A DNA stretch of 64,000 nucleotides from Flavobacteriia bacterium (GCA_947490145.1 CANLGD010000002.1:53916-117915); one strand, 5' to 3'; counted from the first letter of the stretch, positions 50,993 to 60,131 are shown. Numbers and translations: made by a program. The notes: generated by a model from the letters alone, not told the origin.

Positions 50993-51730
50993 ATGAAGTC
51001 CTTAGAATTCACAACTGCACAACATGTAAAAATTGAGTATGAAATTGCTAGTGCTGGACAACGTGTTTTGGCTTCAATTATCGACTTATTTGCTTTTGTA
51101 CTATATTTTTTAGTTGTTGGTTTAGCTTTGGGACAATCTTTGTTCTCCCTTGATAGTGGGACAAGTAAATTTATAACATTGATGTTGTTTCGACTTCCAT
51201 GGATTTTTTATAGCCCAATTATTGAATATTTAACCAGAGGGCAAAGTTTAGGTAAATTAACAATGGGAATCAGAATTGTCAAAATCTCTGGAGAAAACGC
51301 TGGTTTGAGAGAATATTTTACGCGTTGGATTTTTAGGGTTGTTGACATTTGGTTTGGCTTTGGCTTTTTAGCCATTATTTTTGCAAGTACCTCAGAAAGA
51401 GGCCAACGTTTAGGAGATTCAATGGCAAATACAATTATTATTAAAAAGAAAAATAGTCAATTATATAATTTAAAAAATATTCTTTCAATTAAAAACACAA
51501 CAACTCACAAGACAACTTTCCAAAATGTAACACGCTTTACGGACGAAGATGTTATGTTGATTAAAAACACATTGCAGCGCTTACAAAGTTCTCCTTCAGA
51601 TCATACAAAAACATTTGCAGTTGAATTAGCACATAAGACTGCAAAAATTATCGGTTTGTCAGAAACTCCTCAGAAAAAAGTAGAATTTTTAAGAACCGTT
51701 TTACTTGATTATGTTGTGTTAACAAGATGA
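50993..51730 (+). CDS. RDD-family membrane protein
   Basis: A 245-residue protein whose first 150 residues form the RDD domain: IASAGQRVLASIIDLFAF (the Arg-Asp pattern), a second helix near 55-75, the SLGKLTMGIRIVKISG motif, and GQRLGDSMANTIII. Three membrane helices are predicted. The soluble C-terminal part (about 160-245) is helical and unassigned. Some RDD proteins influence cation exchange; most have unknown roles. It lies 17 bases before rsmI, which suggests co-transcription. Confidence 0.9.
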   Translation: MKSLEFTTAQHVKIEYEIASAGQRVLASIIDLFAFVLYFLVVGLALGQSLFSLDSGTSKFITLMLFRLPWIFYSPIIEYLTRGQSLGKLTMGIRIVKISGENAGLREYFTRWIFRVVDIWFGFGFLAIIFASTSERGQRLGDSMANTIIIKKKNSQLYNLKNILSIKNTTTHKTTFQNVTRFTDEDVMLIKNTLQRLQSSPSDHTKTFAVELAHKTAKIIGLSETPQKKVEFLRTVLLDYVVLTR

Positions 51731-51747
51731 TTTTTACTTAAAATATT

Positions 51748-52419
51748 ATGCCCGAATTAATTTTAGTACCAACTCCAATTGGGAATTTAGAAGATATTAC
51801 ATTAAGATCAGTTCGTATTTTGAAAGAGGCGGAATTAATTTTTGCTGAGGACACTCGTGTAACTAAAAAATTAATTTCACATTTAGGATTTACGAAACAT
51901 GTTCTACCATTTCATGCGCACAATGAACATAAAATCTTACAATCAGTAATTGATAAAATACTCTCAAATGAAACTACAGTTTTAGTTTCTGATGCTGGCA
52001 CACCAGGAATTTCAGATCCAGGATTTTTGTTAATTCGTGCATGCATTGAAAACGGAATTAAAGTTACTTGCTTGCCCGGACCAACTGCTTTAATACCTGC
52101 TTTGGTTGGCAGTGGTTTTCCTTGTGATCGTTTTTGCTTTGAAGGATTTTTGCCACACAAAAAAGGTAGACAAACGAAATTAATTGCACTTTCACAAGAG
52201 GAAAGAACAATCGTTTTGTATGAATCTCCACACAGATTAACTAAATGCTTAGGTCAAATTGAGGAGTATTTTGGATCAGAAAGAAGAGTTTGTGTTGTTC
52301 GAGAATTATCTAAAATTTATGAAGAATATCAACGTGGCGAAGTAAAAGAGGTAAAATTATATTACGAAAATCATCCTCCAAAAGGAGAAATTGTAATTAT
52401 CATTGAGGGTAAAAACTAA
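51748..52419 (+). CDS. rsmI: 16S rRNA (cytidine1402-2'-O)-methyltransferase
   Basis: Tetrapyrrole-methylase-fold enzyme that modifies C1402 in the ribosome decoding centre. The 223 residues show VPTPIGNLEDITLRS, the EDTRVTKKLISHLG stretch, VSDAGTPGISDPG, CLPGPTALIPALVGSG and VVRELSKIYEE, all diagnostic. Length is normal, slightly short at the C-terminus. It follows the RDD gene closely. Confidence 0.97.
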   Translation: MPELILVPTPIGNLEDITLRSVRILKEAELIFAEDTRVTKKLISHLGFTKHVLPFHAHNEHKILQSVIDKILSNETTVLVSDAGTPGISDPGFLLIRACIENGIKVTCLPGPTALIPALVGSGFPCDRFCFEGFLPHKKGRQTKLIALSQEERTIVLYESPHRLTKCLGQIEEYFGSERRVCVVRELSKIYEEYQRGEVKEVKLYYENHPPKGEIVIIIEGKN

Positions 52420-52452
52420 TCTGATAGTTAAAAATAATCTGCCAATTTGAAA

Positions 52453-52770
52453 TCACTTTCGAATTTGTATATCTACGTTTTGATCGTAAAATCTTAATTT
52501 ATTTTGTAGAAGAATTAATTCATTTTGCAAGAGCTCATTTTTCACTAGCAAATGGGCAATTGCATCAATTCCTTCTAAATTAATATTTAATTCCGTGTGA
52601 AAATACAAGAAGCTTTCGAGTGATTTTAATTGTTTTTCATGAATATAATGAACATCTTTTTCAACGATTACTTCAATGTGACCAAGTTCGTTTAAATTCC
52701 GAATAAAAGATAAATCAACTGAATAACTGAGACATACTTGTTCTATTCGAATAAGTTTATTTGCTTCCAT
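52453..52770 (-). CDS. cbpM: CbpM-like chaperone modulator
   Basis: Small helical protein that in E. coli binds and inhibits the DnaJ homologue CbpA. The 105 residues have the MerR-like start LIRIEQVCLSYSVDLSFI, then HYIHEKQLKSLESFLYFH, and a coiled-coil-like C-terminus with NELLQNELILLQNKL. Its start lies 14 bases inside the end of the cbpA gene, so the two are translated together and the pair is a chaperone with its modulator. Confidence 0.85.
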   Translation of the reverse strand: MEANKLIRIEQVCLSYSVDLSFIRNLNELGHIEVIVEKDVHYIHEKQLKSLESFLYFHTELNINLEGIDAIAHLLVKNELLQNELILLQNKLRFYDQNVDIQIRK

Positions 52771-53650
52771 TATTTCTGATTGATTTTAGTTGTAAAAATA
52801 GTTCTTTTTCTTCTTCGTTTAGATTTGTTGGCAACTTAACTTGATAAGTAATATATAAATCTCCAAACTCGTTTTCTTTCTTGTAAATTGGAAATCCTTT
52901 TCCTTTTAGTTTCACCTTTGATCCAACTTGGGTTTCTGGTGCTACTTTCAGTTTCACTTTTCCTTCTAAGGTATCAAGCAAAATTTCTCCGCCCAAAAGA
53001 GAAGTATATAAGTCTAATTCTTCATTGATGTATAAATTACTACCATCCCGTTTGAATTTTGTATCATTTTCAATTGAAAAAGTAATGAATAAATCACCGT
53101 TTGGACCACCGTTTTCACCTGCTGATCCATGTCCAGCAATTTTAATTACCTGACCATTTTCAACACCAGCTGGAATTTTAATGCGAATATTTTTCCCGTT
53201 TACTGTAATTGTTTGACTTTGGGATTTGTAGACGTCCGTTAATTTTAATTTCAAAGAGGCATTAATATCTTGTCCTCTAAATCTTCTTTGATTGTTTTGT
53301 CTTCCTTGTCCGCCAAACATTGATTCAAAGAAATCAGAAAAATCACCCGAGTACTCTTGATTTTGAGCTCCTGAGTTACGATGAGATTGTTGCTGATTAT
53401 TTTTTTGTGATTCAAAAGCATCAGCATGTTTCCAGTCTTTTCCATATTGATCGTATTTTTTGCGATTTTCAGGATGGCTCAACACTTCGTTTGCCTCATT
53501 AATTTCCTTGAATTTTTTTTCAGATTCTATGTTATTTGGATTGAGGTCGGGATGATATTTTCTTGCAAGCTTTCGATAAGCTTTCTTTACTTCTTCTGGT
53601 GAAGCTGTTTTGGGTATTTCTAATATTTTGTAATAATCCTTAAACTCCAT
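52757..53650 (-). CDS. cbpA: CbpA-like DnaJ-family co-chaperone
   Basis: Class II J-domain protein that stimulates DnaK. The 297 residues have a J-domain (about 4-70) with the HPD motif in KYHPDLN, a glycine/asparagine/glutamine-rich linker (about 80-135), and a two-part C-terminal peptide-binding domain (NIRIKIPAGVENGQVIKIAG, later LLGGEILLDTLEGKVKLKV). The zinc-finger region of DnaJ is absent, as in CbpA. It overlaps cbpM by 14 bases. Confidence 0.92.
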   Translation of the reverse strand: MEFKDYYKILEIPKTASPEEVKKAYRKLARKYHPDLNPNNIESEKKFKEINEANEVLSHPENRKKYDQYGKDWKHADAFESQKNNQQQSHRNSGAQNQEYSGDFSDFFESMFGGQGRQNNQRRFRGQDINASLKLKLTDVYKSQSQTITVNGKNIRIKIPAGVENGQVIKIAGHGSAGENGGPNGDLFITFSIENDTKFKRDGSNLYINEELDLYTSLLGGEILLDTLEGKVKLKVAPETQVGSKVKLKGKGFPIYKKENEFGDLYITYQVKLPTNLNEEEKELFLQLKSIRNNGSK

Positions 53651-53747
53651 TTTTAATTCATTAGTTGTATAAAATATCTTTAATAAAATTATTTTCTTTC
53701 AAGTAAGTTTTGAATATTTTGCTTGAGTTATTTTTTTCGGGTAATGT

Positions 53748-54509
53748 TTAAATGACTAAATATCCGCCGTCAATTTCCAAACTGGTTCCAGATACAAACG
53801 AACTATCTTCGCTAGCAAGAAAAATAAAACCATTTGCGATTTCTTCTGATTTGCCCAGGCGTTTCATTGGATGCAAGTTAATGATGTGTTGTTTGACTTC
53901 GATATCTTTGCTGATGCCGCCTTTATCTAGTAGAGGGGTCTCAATAAAACCTGGACAAATGGCATTTACACGAATGCCTTCGGTTGCATACTCCAACGCG
54001 GCAGTTTGTGTAAGTCCAATTACCCCATGTTTTGAGGCTACATAATGAGCAGATGAGCTAAAACCTACCTTTCCAAGAATAGATGACATATTTACAATAA
54101 CACCGCTTTTTTGTTTTATCATTTGTGCTAATTCATGCTTCATACAATTGAACACACCGTTTAGATTTACACCAATGACTTTTAGCCATGCTTGTTCTGT
54201 CATGTCTCCAATCTTGCTTGACTCACCAATAATGCCTGAGTTGTTGAGTGCAACATCTAAGGTTTTGAATACGCCAATTGTTTTCTGAATGGCAGTTTGC
54301 ACTTGTTCAAATTTGGAAACATCACATTCGATGAAGATGGCTTTAGGATTTTCATTTACTATTTCTTGAAATGCCTTTTCACTGTTTTCTGCTTTCATAT
54401 CAGCAACTACAATGTTTGCACCTTCTTTGGCTGCAGCTATTGCACATGCTTTACCAATGCCTGATAACCCACCTGTAATGAATACGGTTTTGTTTTCTAA
54501 TTTTTTCAT
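53748..54509 (-). CDS. Short-chain dehydrogenase/reductase
   Basis: NAD(P)-dependent SDR oxidoreductase of 253 residues. The cofactor loop is ITGGLSGIGKA (11-21), NNSGI follows at about 89, and the catalytic residues are in MSSILGK (Ser about 142-143), Y156 and K160 of HYVASKHG. The closing GTSLEIDGGYLV is typical. Substrate unknown; the layout resembles glucose or 3-oxoacyl-ACP-type dehydrogenases. The gene and its upstream region look visibly richer in G and C and in codons ending in C or G than its neighbours, and it stands alone, so recent acquisition is possible. Confidence 0.9.
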   Translation of the reverse strand: MKKLENKTVFITGGLSGIGKACAIAAAKEGANIVVADMKAENSEKAFQEIVNENPKAIFIECDVSKFEQVQTAIQKTIGVFKTLDVALNNSGIIGESSKIGDMTEQAWLKVIGVNLNGVFNCMKHELAQMIKQKSGVIVNMSSILGKVGFSSSAHYVASKHGVIGLTQTAALEYATEGIRVNAICPGFIETPLLDKGGISKDIEVKQHIINLHPMKRLGKSEEIANGFIFLASEDSSFVSGTSLEIDGGYLVI

Positions 54510-55121
54510 CCTTAGATATTGTTTGTTTAATTATTTTTTTCTTAAACCCAATTTATCGCTTGTTGCTTGTAATAATGAAAATTTGTAATTTTTCATTTGA
54601 TTGTGTTTTATACAGCTTAAGCTATTTATGCTACAAAATTGCGGCTAAAAATTTTGGAAAGCATTACACAATTTTTCAAAAGAGTTACATCATTTACACT
54701 ATTCAGATAATGAAAGTGTATTTTGTGAGTTTGAGTGGGTGGACTTTTTTCAAATTGAATTTGCACTTCTATAATTTTTAAATAAAAGAACAGTTCGTTT
54801 TCATCACAAATTTGAAAAGAATTCTGACCTGGAAGCAGAGCGAATAAGAGACCTTTCTATAGAGTAATGTAATTGTATATTAAGCTTTATTCTATTTTAA
54901 TAAGTCAATTGCATTAGAATTTAATATGCCGTCATCACCAACGATTCCAAAGAGCCATACAACATATATGGTCTCATTTTTTTAATTAGTTAAGCAGTTT
55001 TTCGGTAAAATTACCACCAAATTCCTTATTCCTGCTAGTTTATTTCGCTTATAAAGCCAGTTTTTTGTGGCTAAGCGAAAAACTGGCGTATAACTTTTAC
55101 CAAATATGCCATTTTTTCCTT
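54510..55121. other. Long gene-poor stretch downstream of the LRR gene
   Basis: 612 bases with no convincing gene. A 73-codon plus-strand frame (54560-54781) has unusual composition and no recognisable domain, so I leave it out. A perfect 10-bp palindrome agcttaagct (54614-54623) lies about 100 bases upstream of the SDR start and could be an operator. Alternative hairpins occupy 55043-55087 (separate entry). Similar composition to the SDR gene suggests that both came together. Confidence 0.5.
55043..55087. repeat. Two mutually exclusive hairpins
   Basis: tttcgctta (55043-55051) pairs with taagcgaaa (55072-55080), and gccagttttt (55056-55065) pairs perfectly with aaaaactggc (55078-55087). The right arms overlap, so only one can form at once. 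The pattern is attenuator- or recombination-site-like. No T run directly follows. Confidence 0.65.
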
Positions 55122-55700
55122 TTAATCCATACAATCACAAGGCTCATCAAAATAAAATTTCACTTTGGGTAAAGCTTTAATCCATTTTTCTTGAAATTTT
55201 GGATTGTAACGAATTCCTTCGGCGTGAATTTCTTTTAAATTTTCTAAAATTAAAAAAGCTTCAGGATATTCTTTCATTGGGTTGTCCCAAAAATCAATAA
55301 AAGTTAATTTTTTAAGGTTTAAAATGCATTCGGGAATTGCTGCCATTTCGTTACGATTCATTTTTAAAACGGCAACATTTTTTAGTAAGCAGATTTGTTC
55401 TGGAAAGTGCGTGAATTTGTTTTTACTGATGTCAATTTCTTGCAGTAAAGAAAATTCAGCAATAAATTCGGGTAAAGATTTTAATTTATTTCCGCTTAAA
55501 TCAAGGCTTTGAATATTTTTAAAACGAAGAATTTCTGACGGAAGAGAATCTAATTTCATTTTTCGGAGGGAAAGTTTGAAAACAGAATCAGGATGAATAT
55601 TAAATGCTTCCTCTAAAGAATAAAAACCGTTTTTATCCTGAGAAAATACAGTATGCTGAAAACTAAGAATGAACAAAAAGACTGCGAATTTCTTTTTCAT
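55122..55700 (-). CDS. Secreted leucine-rich repeat protein
   Basis: A 192-residue exported protein with a signal peptide (about 1-21, ending HTVFSQ). Leucine-rich repeats follow (IQSLDLSGNKLKSLPEFI, LLQEIDISKNKFTHFPEQI, VAVLKMNRNEMAAIPECI, LTFIDFWDNPMKEYPEAF), with spacing of about 23 residues, ending in a CDCMD tail. LRRs of this type bind proteins. The ATG at 55700 gives the signal peptide, and its coding sequence overlaps the ribF end by 38 bases. The longer frame to 55754 lies inside ribF and is less likely. Confidence 0.8.
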   Translation of the reverse strand: MKKKFAVFLFILSFQHTVFSQDKNGFYSLEEAFNIHPDSVFKLSLRKMKLDSLPSEILRFKNIQSLDLSGNKLKSLPEFIAEFSLLQEIDISKNKFTHFPEQICLLKNVAVLKMNRNEMAAIPECILNLKKLTFIDFWDNPMKEYPEAFLILENLKEIHAEGIRYNPKFQEKWIKALPKVKFYFDEPCDCMD

Positions 55701-56625
55701 CTTGCTTGATTTGTGTTTTAAGTTCTTCCAAACCATTAAATTTCTTTTCATCACGGATGCGCTTCAATAAATATACTGAAATTTTGGTATCGTAAATATC
55801 AGCAGAAAAATCTAAAATAGCAACTTCACAATGAATCTTTTTTTCGTCAGTCACCGTTGGATTTATGCCAATATTCATCATTCCATTGTGAATAGTTTTG
55901 TCTTCCAGTTTTACTTTTACAGCATAAACTCCATAGGCTGGAATCAATTTATGTGGATCAATAATTTCAATATTTGCAGTAGGAAATCCGATTGTTCGCC
56001 CTAGTTGCTTGCCTTTTATGACTTTCCCTGAAATTTCAAATGCTTCGTTTAAATAAGAATTTGCGGTATCTATTTCGCCAATTTCTAATGCTTTTCTGAT
56101 TTTCGTTGAACTGACATTTACTTCATCAATTTCATGGGCAGGAATTTCAATCACTTTAAATGGATAAATTTTTGAAAGTCTGATTAAATGTTCCAAAGAA
56201 CCTTCTCGGTTTTTACCAAATTGATGATCGTAACCAACAACAATCGTATTGACATTTAACTTTTCGACCAAAAATTCTTTGATGAAATCTTCTGCTTTTG
56301 TATTTGAAAAATCAGTCGTAAAAGGATAAATAATCAAATGATTCAAGCCCATTCGCTCCAATTTTTCAATTTTTTCTTCTTGAGTTTGAAGCATTTTTAG
56401 TTCATTTTCTCCCAAGATTTGTTTATTTAAAACATGTCTTGGATGCGGAAAAAATGTAAATAAAACTGATTCACCTTTTTTAATTTCAGCTACTTCGTTC
56501 AGTTTTTTGATGATTTTTTGATGTCCCAGATGAACACCATCAAAAGTTCCAATAGTTAAAATTGGGTTTTTAATTGTTTGAAGCGAATCTAAATTAGATT
56601 TATTTGAAATTGTGTGTATCTGCAT
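55663..56625 (-). CDS. ribF: Bifunctional riboflavin kinase/FMN adenylyltransferase
   Basis: Makes FMN and FAD from riboflavin. The 320 residues have the N-terminal FAD synthetase domain (TIGTFDGVHLGHQKII; VVGYDHQFGKNREG; NVSSTKIRKAL) and the C-terminal riboflavin kinase domain (GKVIKGKQLGRTIGFPTANI, GVYAV, NIGINPTV). Both signatures are intact. A near-consensus -7 element (TACTTTTA on the minus strand) lies about 10 bases before the ATG. Its 3' end overlaps the LRR gene by 38 bases. Confidence 0.97.
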   Translation of the reverse strand: MQIHTISNKSNLDSLQTIKNPILTIGTFDGVHLGHQKIIKKLNEVAEIKKGESVLFTFFPHPRHVLNKQILGENELKMLQTQEEKIEKLERMGLNHLIIYPFTTDFSNTKAEDFIKEFLVEKLNVNTIVVGYDHQFGKNREGSLEHLIRLSKIYPFKVIEIPAHEIDEVNVSSTKIRKALEIGEIDTANSYLNEAFEISGKVIKGKQLGRTIGFPTANIEIIDPHKLIPAYGVYAVKVKLEDKTIHNGMMNIGINPTVTDEKKIHCEVAILDFSADIYDTKISVYLLKRIRDEKKFNGLEELKTQIKQDEKEIRSLFVHS

Positions 56626-56649
56626 TTGAGACGTAAAAGTAAACTTTTC

Positions 56650-57681
56650 TTACCAATTTATGATGATTTTCCCCATTGATTTGCCTGATTCCAAAAAATC
56701 ATGCGCTTCTGCCAATTGATTTGCTGAAAATTCACTTCCATTTTCAATCTTAATTTTCTTTTCTTGCGCCAATTTCACAACAGATTTTAAGCAATGAGCC
56801 AAAATTTCAGGTTTATTGTCTGCAATTGTCAACATATTTACGCCTAAAATATTTTTTGATTGCATCATTAATCCAATTGGAATGACGATTCCCATTTTTC
56901 GCACAAAATTTAAAGTGGATAAAATTCCCCATTTTTTCTCTGATCTTTCAGATCCGCCAAATAAGATTACTTTTCCTCCAGCTCCAATTAATTTCATGTC
57001 CTTTTTGAAAGTTGAACCAGCAACTGGATTGAAAGTGGCATCTAATTTTTCTCCTTTTAAGATTTTTTTTAGTGTTTCAAAATAATCTGCTCTGTTGTAA
57101 TTTACCGTAAAATCCGCTCCTATTTTGTTTGCATAATCTTCTTTTTCTTCGGAGCTAACTTTGGCGTAAACGATGGCATTTTTTAATTTACACAATTGAA
57201 TTAAAGCAGAACCAACTCCTCCGGCTGCGGCGTGAATTAATACACGATCATTTTCTCGAACAGGCGATAAAAAGTCACACATATAAAATGCTGTAACGTA
57301 TTGAGTTGCTAAAGATAAGGCAGTAAAAGTCTTTAAATTATCAATTTCAATACAGGTATTTAAACTGGCCAAAGCATGTTTTGCATATCCACCAAAGCGT
57401 GTAAATGAAACAACTTTTTTTCCGATTAAATGCGAATTTGAATCGTTTCCAACTTGAATTATTTTTCCAACAACTTCATAGCCAAGAATACAAGGCAAAG
57501 CTGGTGCGGATTTATACAAGTTATTACGAGCCATTACATCAGCATAATTTAAGCCGAAACTTTCAACTTCAATTAAAACTTCATTTTCTTTTGGCGAAGA
57601 AATTTCAAAATCACGTAATTCAAAAGCGCTTTTTGATTCACCATATTTTTTAAGGAAATATCCTTTGGTTTTTATAGACAT
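56650..57681 (-). CDS. Zinc-type alcohol dehydrogenase/quinone oxidoreductase family protein
   Basis: Medium-chain dehydrogenase/reductase of 343 residues. The N-terminal catalytic domain has FGLNYADVMAR and ILGYEVVGKI; the nucleotide-binding domain has VLIHAAAGGVGSALIQLCK. The catalytic and structural zinc cysteines of alcohol dehydrogenases are not present, so it is a quinone oxidoreductase-like NADPH enzyme (VAT-1/QOR branch). The start is ATG 57681; the frame continues upstream into an inverted repeat but gives no better start. Substrate unknown. Confidence 0.88.
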   Translation of the reverse strand: MSIKTKGYFLKKYGESKSAFELRDFEISSPKENEVLIEVESFGLNYADVMARNNLYKSAPALPCILGYEVVGKIIQVGNDSNSHLIGKKVVSFTRFGGYAKHALASLNTCIEIDNLKTFTALSLATQYVTAFYMCDFLSPVRENDRVLIHAAAGGVGSALIQLCKLKNAIVYAKVSSEEKEDYANKIGADFTVNYNRADYFETLKKILKGEKLDATFNPVAGSTFKKDMKLIGAGGKVILFGGSERSEKKWGILSTLNFVRKMGIVIPIGLMMQSKNILGVNMLTIADNKPEILAHCLKSVVKLAQEKKIKIENGSEFSANQLAEAHDFLESGKSMGKIIINW

Positions 57682-57709
57682 AAGATTATTTTTAGATTTT
57701 TGGACCAGA

Positions 57710-57786
57710 AGATTCAAAAGTCAAGACTCATCCTATTTAGAAAAAAAACTTTGTTCAACTTTTATTTAGTCTTGACTTTTGAATCT
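57710..57786. repeat. Intergenic inverted repeat (gattcaaaagtcaagac family)
   Basis: Perfect 19-bp arms agattcaaaagtcaagact (57710-57728) and agtcttgacttttgaatct (57768-57786) enclose a 39-base AT-rich loop. It ends 28 bases from the dehydrogenase start. Confidence 0.85.
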
Positions 57787-57840
57787 ATTTGTCTTGAATT
57801 TATCTATATTTAATTCTTCATTTTTAACTCTTAATTCTAT

Positions 57841-58404
57841 TCATTTCCCATTCCAATTCGTCATTGTTAATTCAATTCCAATCCCAACAAAACTCTTAAT
57901 AAATTCTGTAGCGGTTTTAATTCTTTCTTCTAGAGTTATTCTTTCTTCTGGGTTCCATTCTCCTAAAACATAATCAACTTGTCTTCCTTTTGAGAAATCT
58001 GCTCCAACACCAAATCGTAAACGAGCATATTGTTGGGTTTTTAAAACAGCTTCAATGTCTTTTAATCCGTTGTGTCCACCTGCAGAACCTTGTCCTTTTA
58101 ACCTTAATTTCCCAAAAGGAAGTGCTAAATCATCCGTTACAACAAATACATTTTCCAGAGGAACTTTATCAGCTTGCATCCAATAATTTAAAGCTTTTCC
58201 GCTTAAATTCATGTAAGTTGTAGGCTTAATTAATGTTACATTATGACCTTTAAACTTAAATTTTACCATTTCAGCTTGTTTTCCCAATGAGAAGCTTACT
58301 TCTTTTTCCTTCGCTAAAGCTTCAACAACTTTAAAACCAATGTTATGGCGGGTTTCCTTATAATCACTTCCAGGATTTCCTAAACCAACAATTAAAAAGT
58401 TCAT
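57841..58404 (-). CDS. pth: Peptidyl-tRNA hydrolase
   Basis: Recycles peptidyl-tRNA that drops off the ribosome. The 187 residues have LIVGLGNPGSDYKETRHNIGF with catalytic H20, then TYMNLSG, VVTDDLALPFGKLRLK, and SAGGHNGLKDIE, the complete family set. Length normal. Followed after about 60 bases by repeat words, then the dehydrogenase gene. Confidence 0.97.
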   Translation of the reverse strand: MNFLIVGLGNPGSDYKETRHNIGFKVVEALAKEKEVSFSLGKQAEMVKFKFKGHNVTLIKPTTYMNLSGKALNYWMQADKVPLENVFVVTDDLALPFGKLRLKGQGSAGGHNGLKDIEAVLKTQQYARLRFGVGADFSKGRQVDYVLGEWNPEERITLEERIKTATEFIKSFVGIGIELTMTNWNGK

Positions 58405-58412
58405 GTTTAAAT

Positions 58413-58437
58413 AGTTATGAATTATGAGTTACGAATT
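58413..58437. repeat. Intergenic ttcataact word repeat
   Basis: agttatgaattatgagttac words (complement of ttcataactcat) just before the pth start on the minus strand. Confidence 0.45.
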
Positions 58438-58472
58438 TTGTATAGATCAATTTATAATGAAAATGATACTGT

Positions 58473-60044
58473 TTATTTTCTAAGTGTGATTCTGAAAGTT
58501 GTACCTTTTCCAGCTTCAGATTCTAAAACGAATACTTTTCCTTTATGGTATTCGCTTACAATTCTTTTAACGAGAGAAAGTCCTAAACCCCAACCTCTTT
58601 TTTTACTGGTAAATCCTGGTTGGAAAACTGTTTTAATTTCTTTATTTGGGATTCCTTTTCCAGTATCTTTTATATCAATGAAAACTTCTTTTTCATCTTG
58701 AGAAACTGAAACATCTATTCTGCCATTTTTTGAAATTGCATCAACAGCATTTTTTATTATATTCTCAAAAACCCATTCCATCAAAGGTGAATTGTGTTTG
58801 ATGAAAATTGGATCAAAAGGTTTGTGTAATTCCAATTCTATTTTGGATGAAATTCGTGTTCTCAAATAACTAGTAACTTTATCAATTGTTTCAACGATGT
58901 CATCTAGTTCTAGTTTTGCATCAGATCCAATTTTAGAAAAACGATTTGAAACAGTTTCCAATCTATCAACATCTTTTTTCATTTCAGAAACCATATTTTG
59001 GTCAATGTTTTCATCCTCCAATAATTGCACCCAAGCCATTAAAGACGAAAGCGGTGTTCCCAATTGATGCGCCGTTTCTTTGGCCATTCCAGCCCAAACT
59101 TGATTTTGTTCAGCCTTACGAAAAGTACTAAAAATCAGGTAGCCAATAAAAATAAATAGTCCGATAATCAAAAATTGAATGTAGGGGAAATACTGTAATT
59201 GTTTCAATTCTGGACTTGCATCGTAATACAATAAACTGTGCTGATTTACTGCTAAATCTAATTTAATGGGTTTGTTTTGTAATTTAAAATAATTTAATGT
59301 TTGTTTTAATTTTTTTAACGAAAGATTCGTTTGTGGTACATTTGTAGCTATAATACTATCTGATTTTGAATCGATTAAAATTACAGGAACAAAACTTTGA
59401 TTAGAAATTAATTCTTGATTGAATGAGTTTATCAATGAATCACGTTCTTTTTCTAATTTAAAAATTTGCTTTGAATCATTGTAAACATAAGTCATAAATA
59501 ATCCTTCAAAAACTTCAATTGTAAAAGCTGGGTTTATTTCTTTCCAATCTTTAGCCAATTTTCTCAAAGAATCATCAAAAATTTTAGCTATTTGTTTTTT
59601 TGAATAGCTTGGATAATGTTTTTGCAAAGATTTTTCATCAAAACCTAAATTTATATCTCCTGAAATTGTTCCATTATTATCAAACAAAATTACAGGAATG
59701 TCTTTGTTTTTATAGATGATTTTTAAAGGTAAAGTATAATCTGGAAAAGTACTTATTCCAAAAGCATCATCAGAAATTGGTTTAGAAATTTCTTTTGTAG
59801 CATCAATCCACATTTCCATTTCATTACGCTCTTTTTCACGCAGTTGAGAAAATGTTCTGTTTGTTAATCGAACTAATTCTGCCTTTTTTTTGATCGCATC
59901 AGCCCATTGGGTTACACGATTTCTTTCTTGATCACTAACTTTTGTGACAATCTTATTTGAAACATACAAAGAAACACCTACCATTATCAGTGCGATAAAA
60001 AGCAGAAAAATTTTCCATTTTTGTTTGTTTGAATAAAGATTCAT
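58473..60044 (-). CDS. Membrane sensor histidine kinase
   Basis: A 523-residue two-component kinase. Two transmembrane segments (about 11-31 and 287-306) bracket a periplasmic sensor of about 255 residues with no recognised ligand-binding fold. The phosphoacceptor H-box is KETAHQLGTPLSSL with H326. The ATPase domain has the N box NIIKNAVDAI, the G1 box DTGKGIPN and the G2 box GWGLGLSLVKRI. The compact kinase core and H-box variant are typical of Bacteroidota. No response regulator gene is adjacent, so it is an orphan in this window; the signal is unknown. Confidence 0.93.
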   Translation of the reverse strand: MNLYSNKQKWKIFLLFIALIMVGVSLYVSNKIVTKVSDQERNRVTQWADAIKKKAELVRLTNRTFSQLREKERNEMEMWIDATKEISKPISDDAFGISTFPDYTLPLKIIYKNKDIPVILFDNNGTISGDINLGFDEKSLQKHYPSYSKKQIAKIFDDSLRKLAKDWKEINPAFTIEVFEGLFMTYVYNDSKQIFKLEKERDSLINSFNQELISNQSFVPVILIDSKSDSIIATNVPQTNLSLKKLKQTLNYFKLQNKPIKLDLAVNQHSLLYYDASPELKQLQYFPYIQFLIIGLFIFIGYLIFSTFRKAEQNQVWAGMAKETAHQLGTPLSSLMAWVQLLEDENIDQNMVSEMKKDVDRLETVSNRFSKIGSDAKLELDDIVETIDKVTSYLRTRISSKIELELHKPFDPIFIKHNSPLMEWVFENIIKNAVDAISKNGRIDVSVSQDEKEVFIDIKDTGKGIPNKEIKTVFQPGFTSKKRGWGLGLSLVKRIVSEYHKGKVFVLESEAGKGTTFRITLRK

Positions 60045-60062
60045 TTTTTAAAATGCGATTTA

Positions 60063-60126
60063 TAGATTATTAGATTTCTAGATTTATTTTCTTTGAAACA
60101 AATCTGTAATCTGTCAATCTGTAATT
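60063..60126. repeat. Intergenic repeat (aatctgtaatctg words)
   Basis: tagattattagatttctag words (60063 onward) are opposed by aaatctgtaatctgtcaatc words ending about 60126, between sufE and the histidine kinase start. Confidence 0.55.
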
Positions 60127-60131
60127 GTGTA

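Noticed and set aside
54560..54781. 73-codon plus-strand frame in the long gap
   Set aside because: Cys/Tyr/Phe-rich translation of AT-rich DNA, no homology, promoter or clear context.
55043..55087. Integron attC site
   Set aside because: The arms do not contain the RYYYAAC/GTTRRRY core pair and no integrase or cassette genes are nearby.
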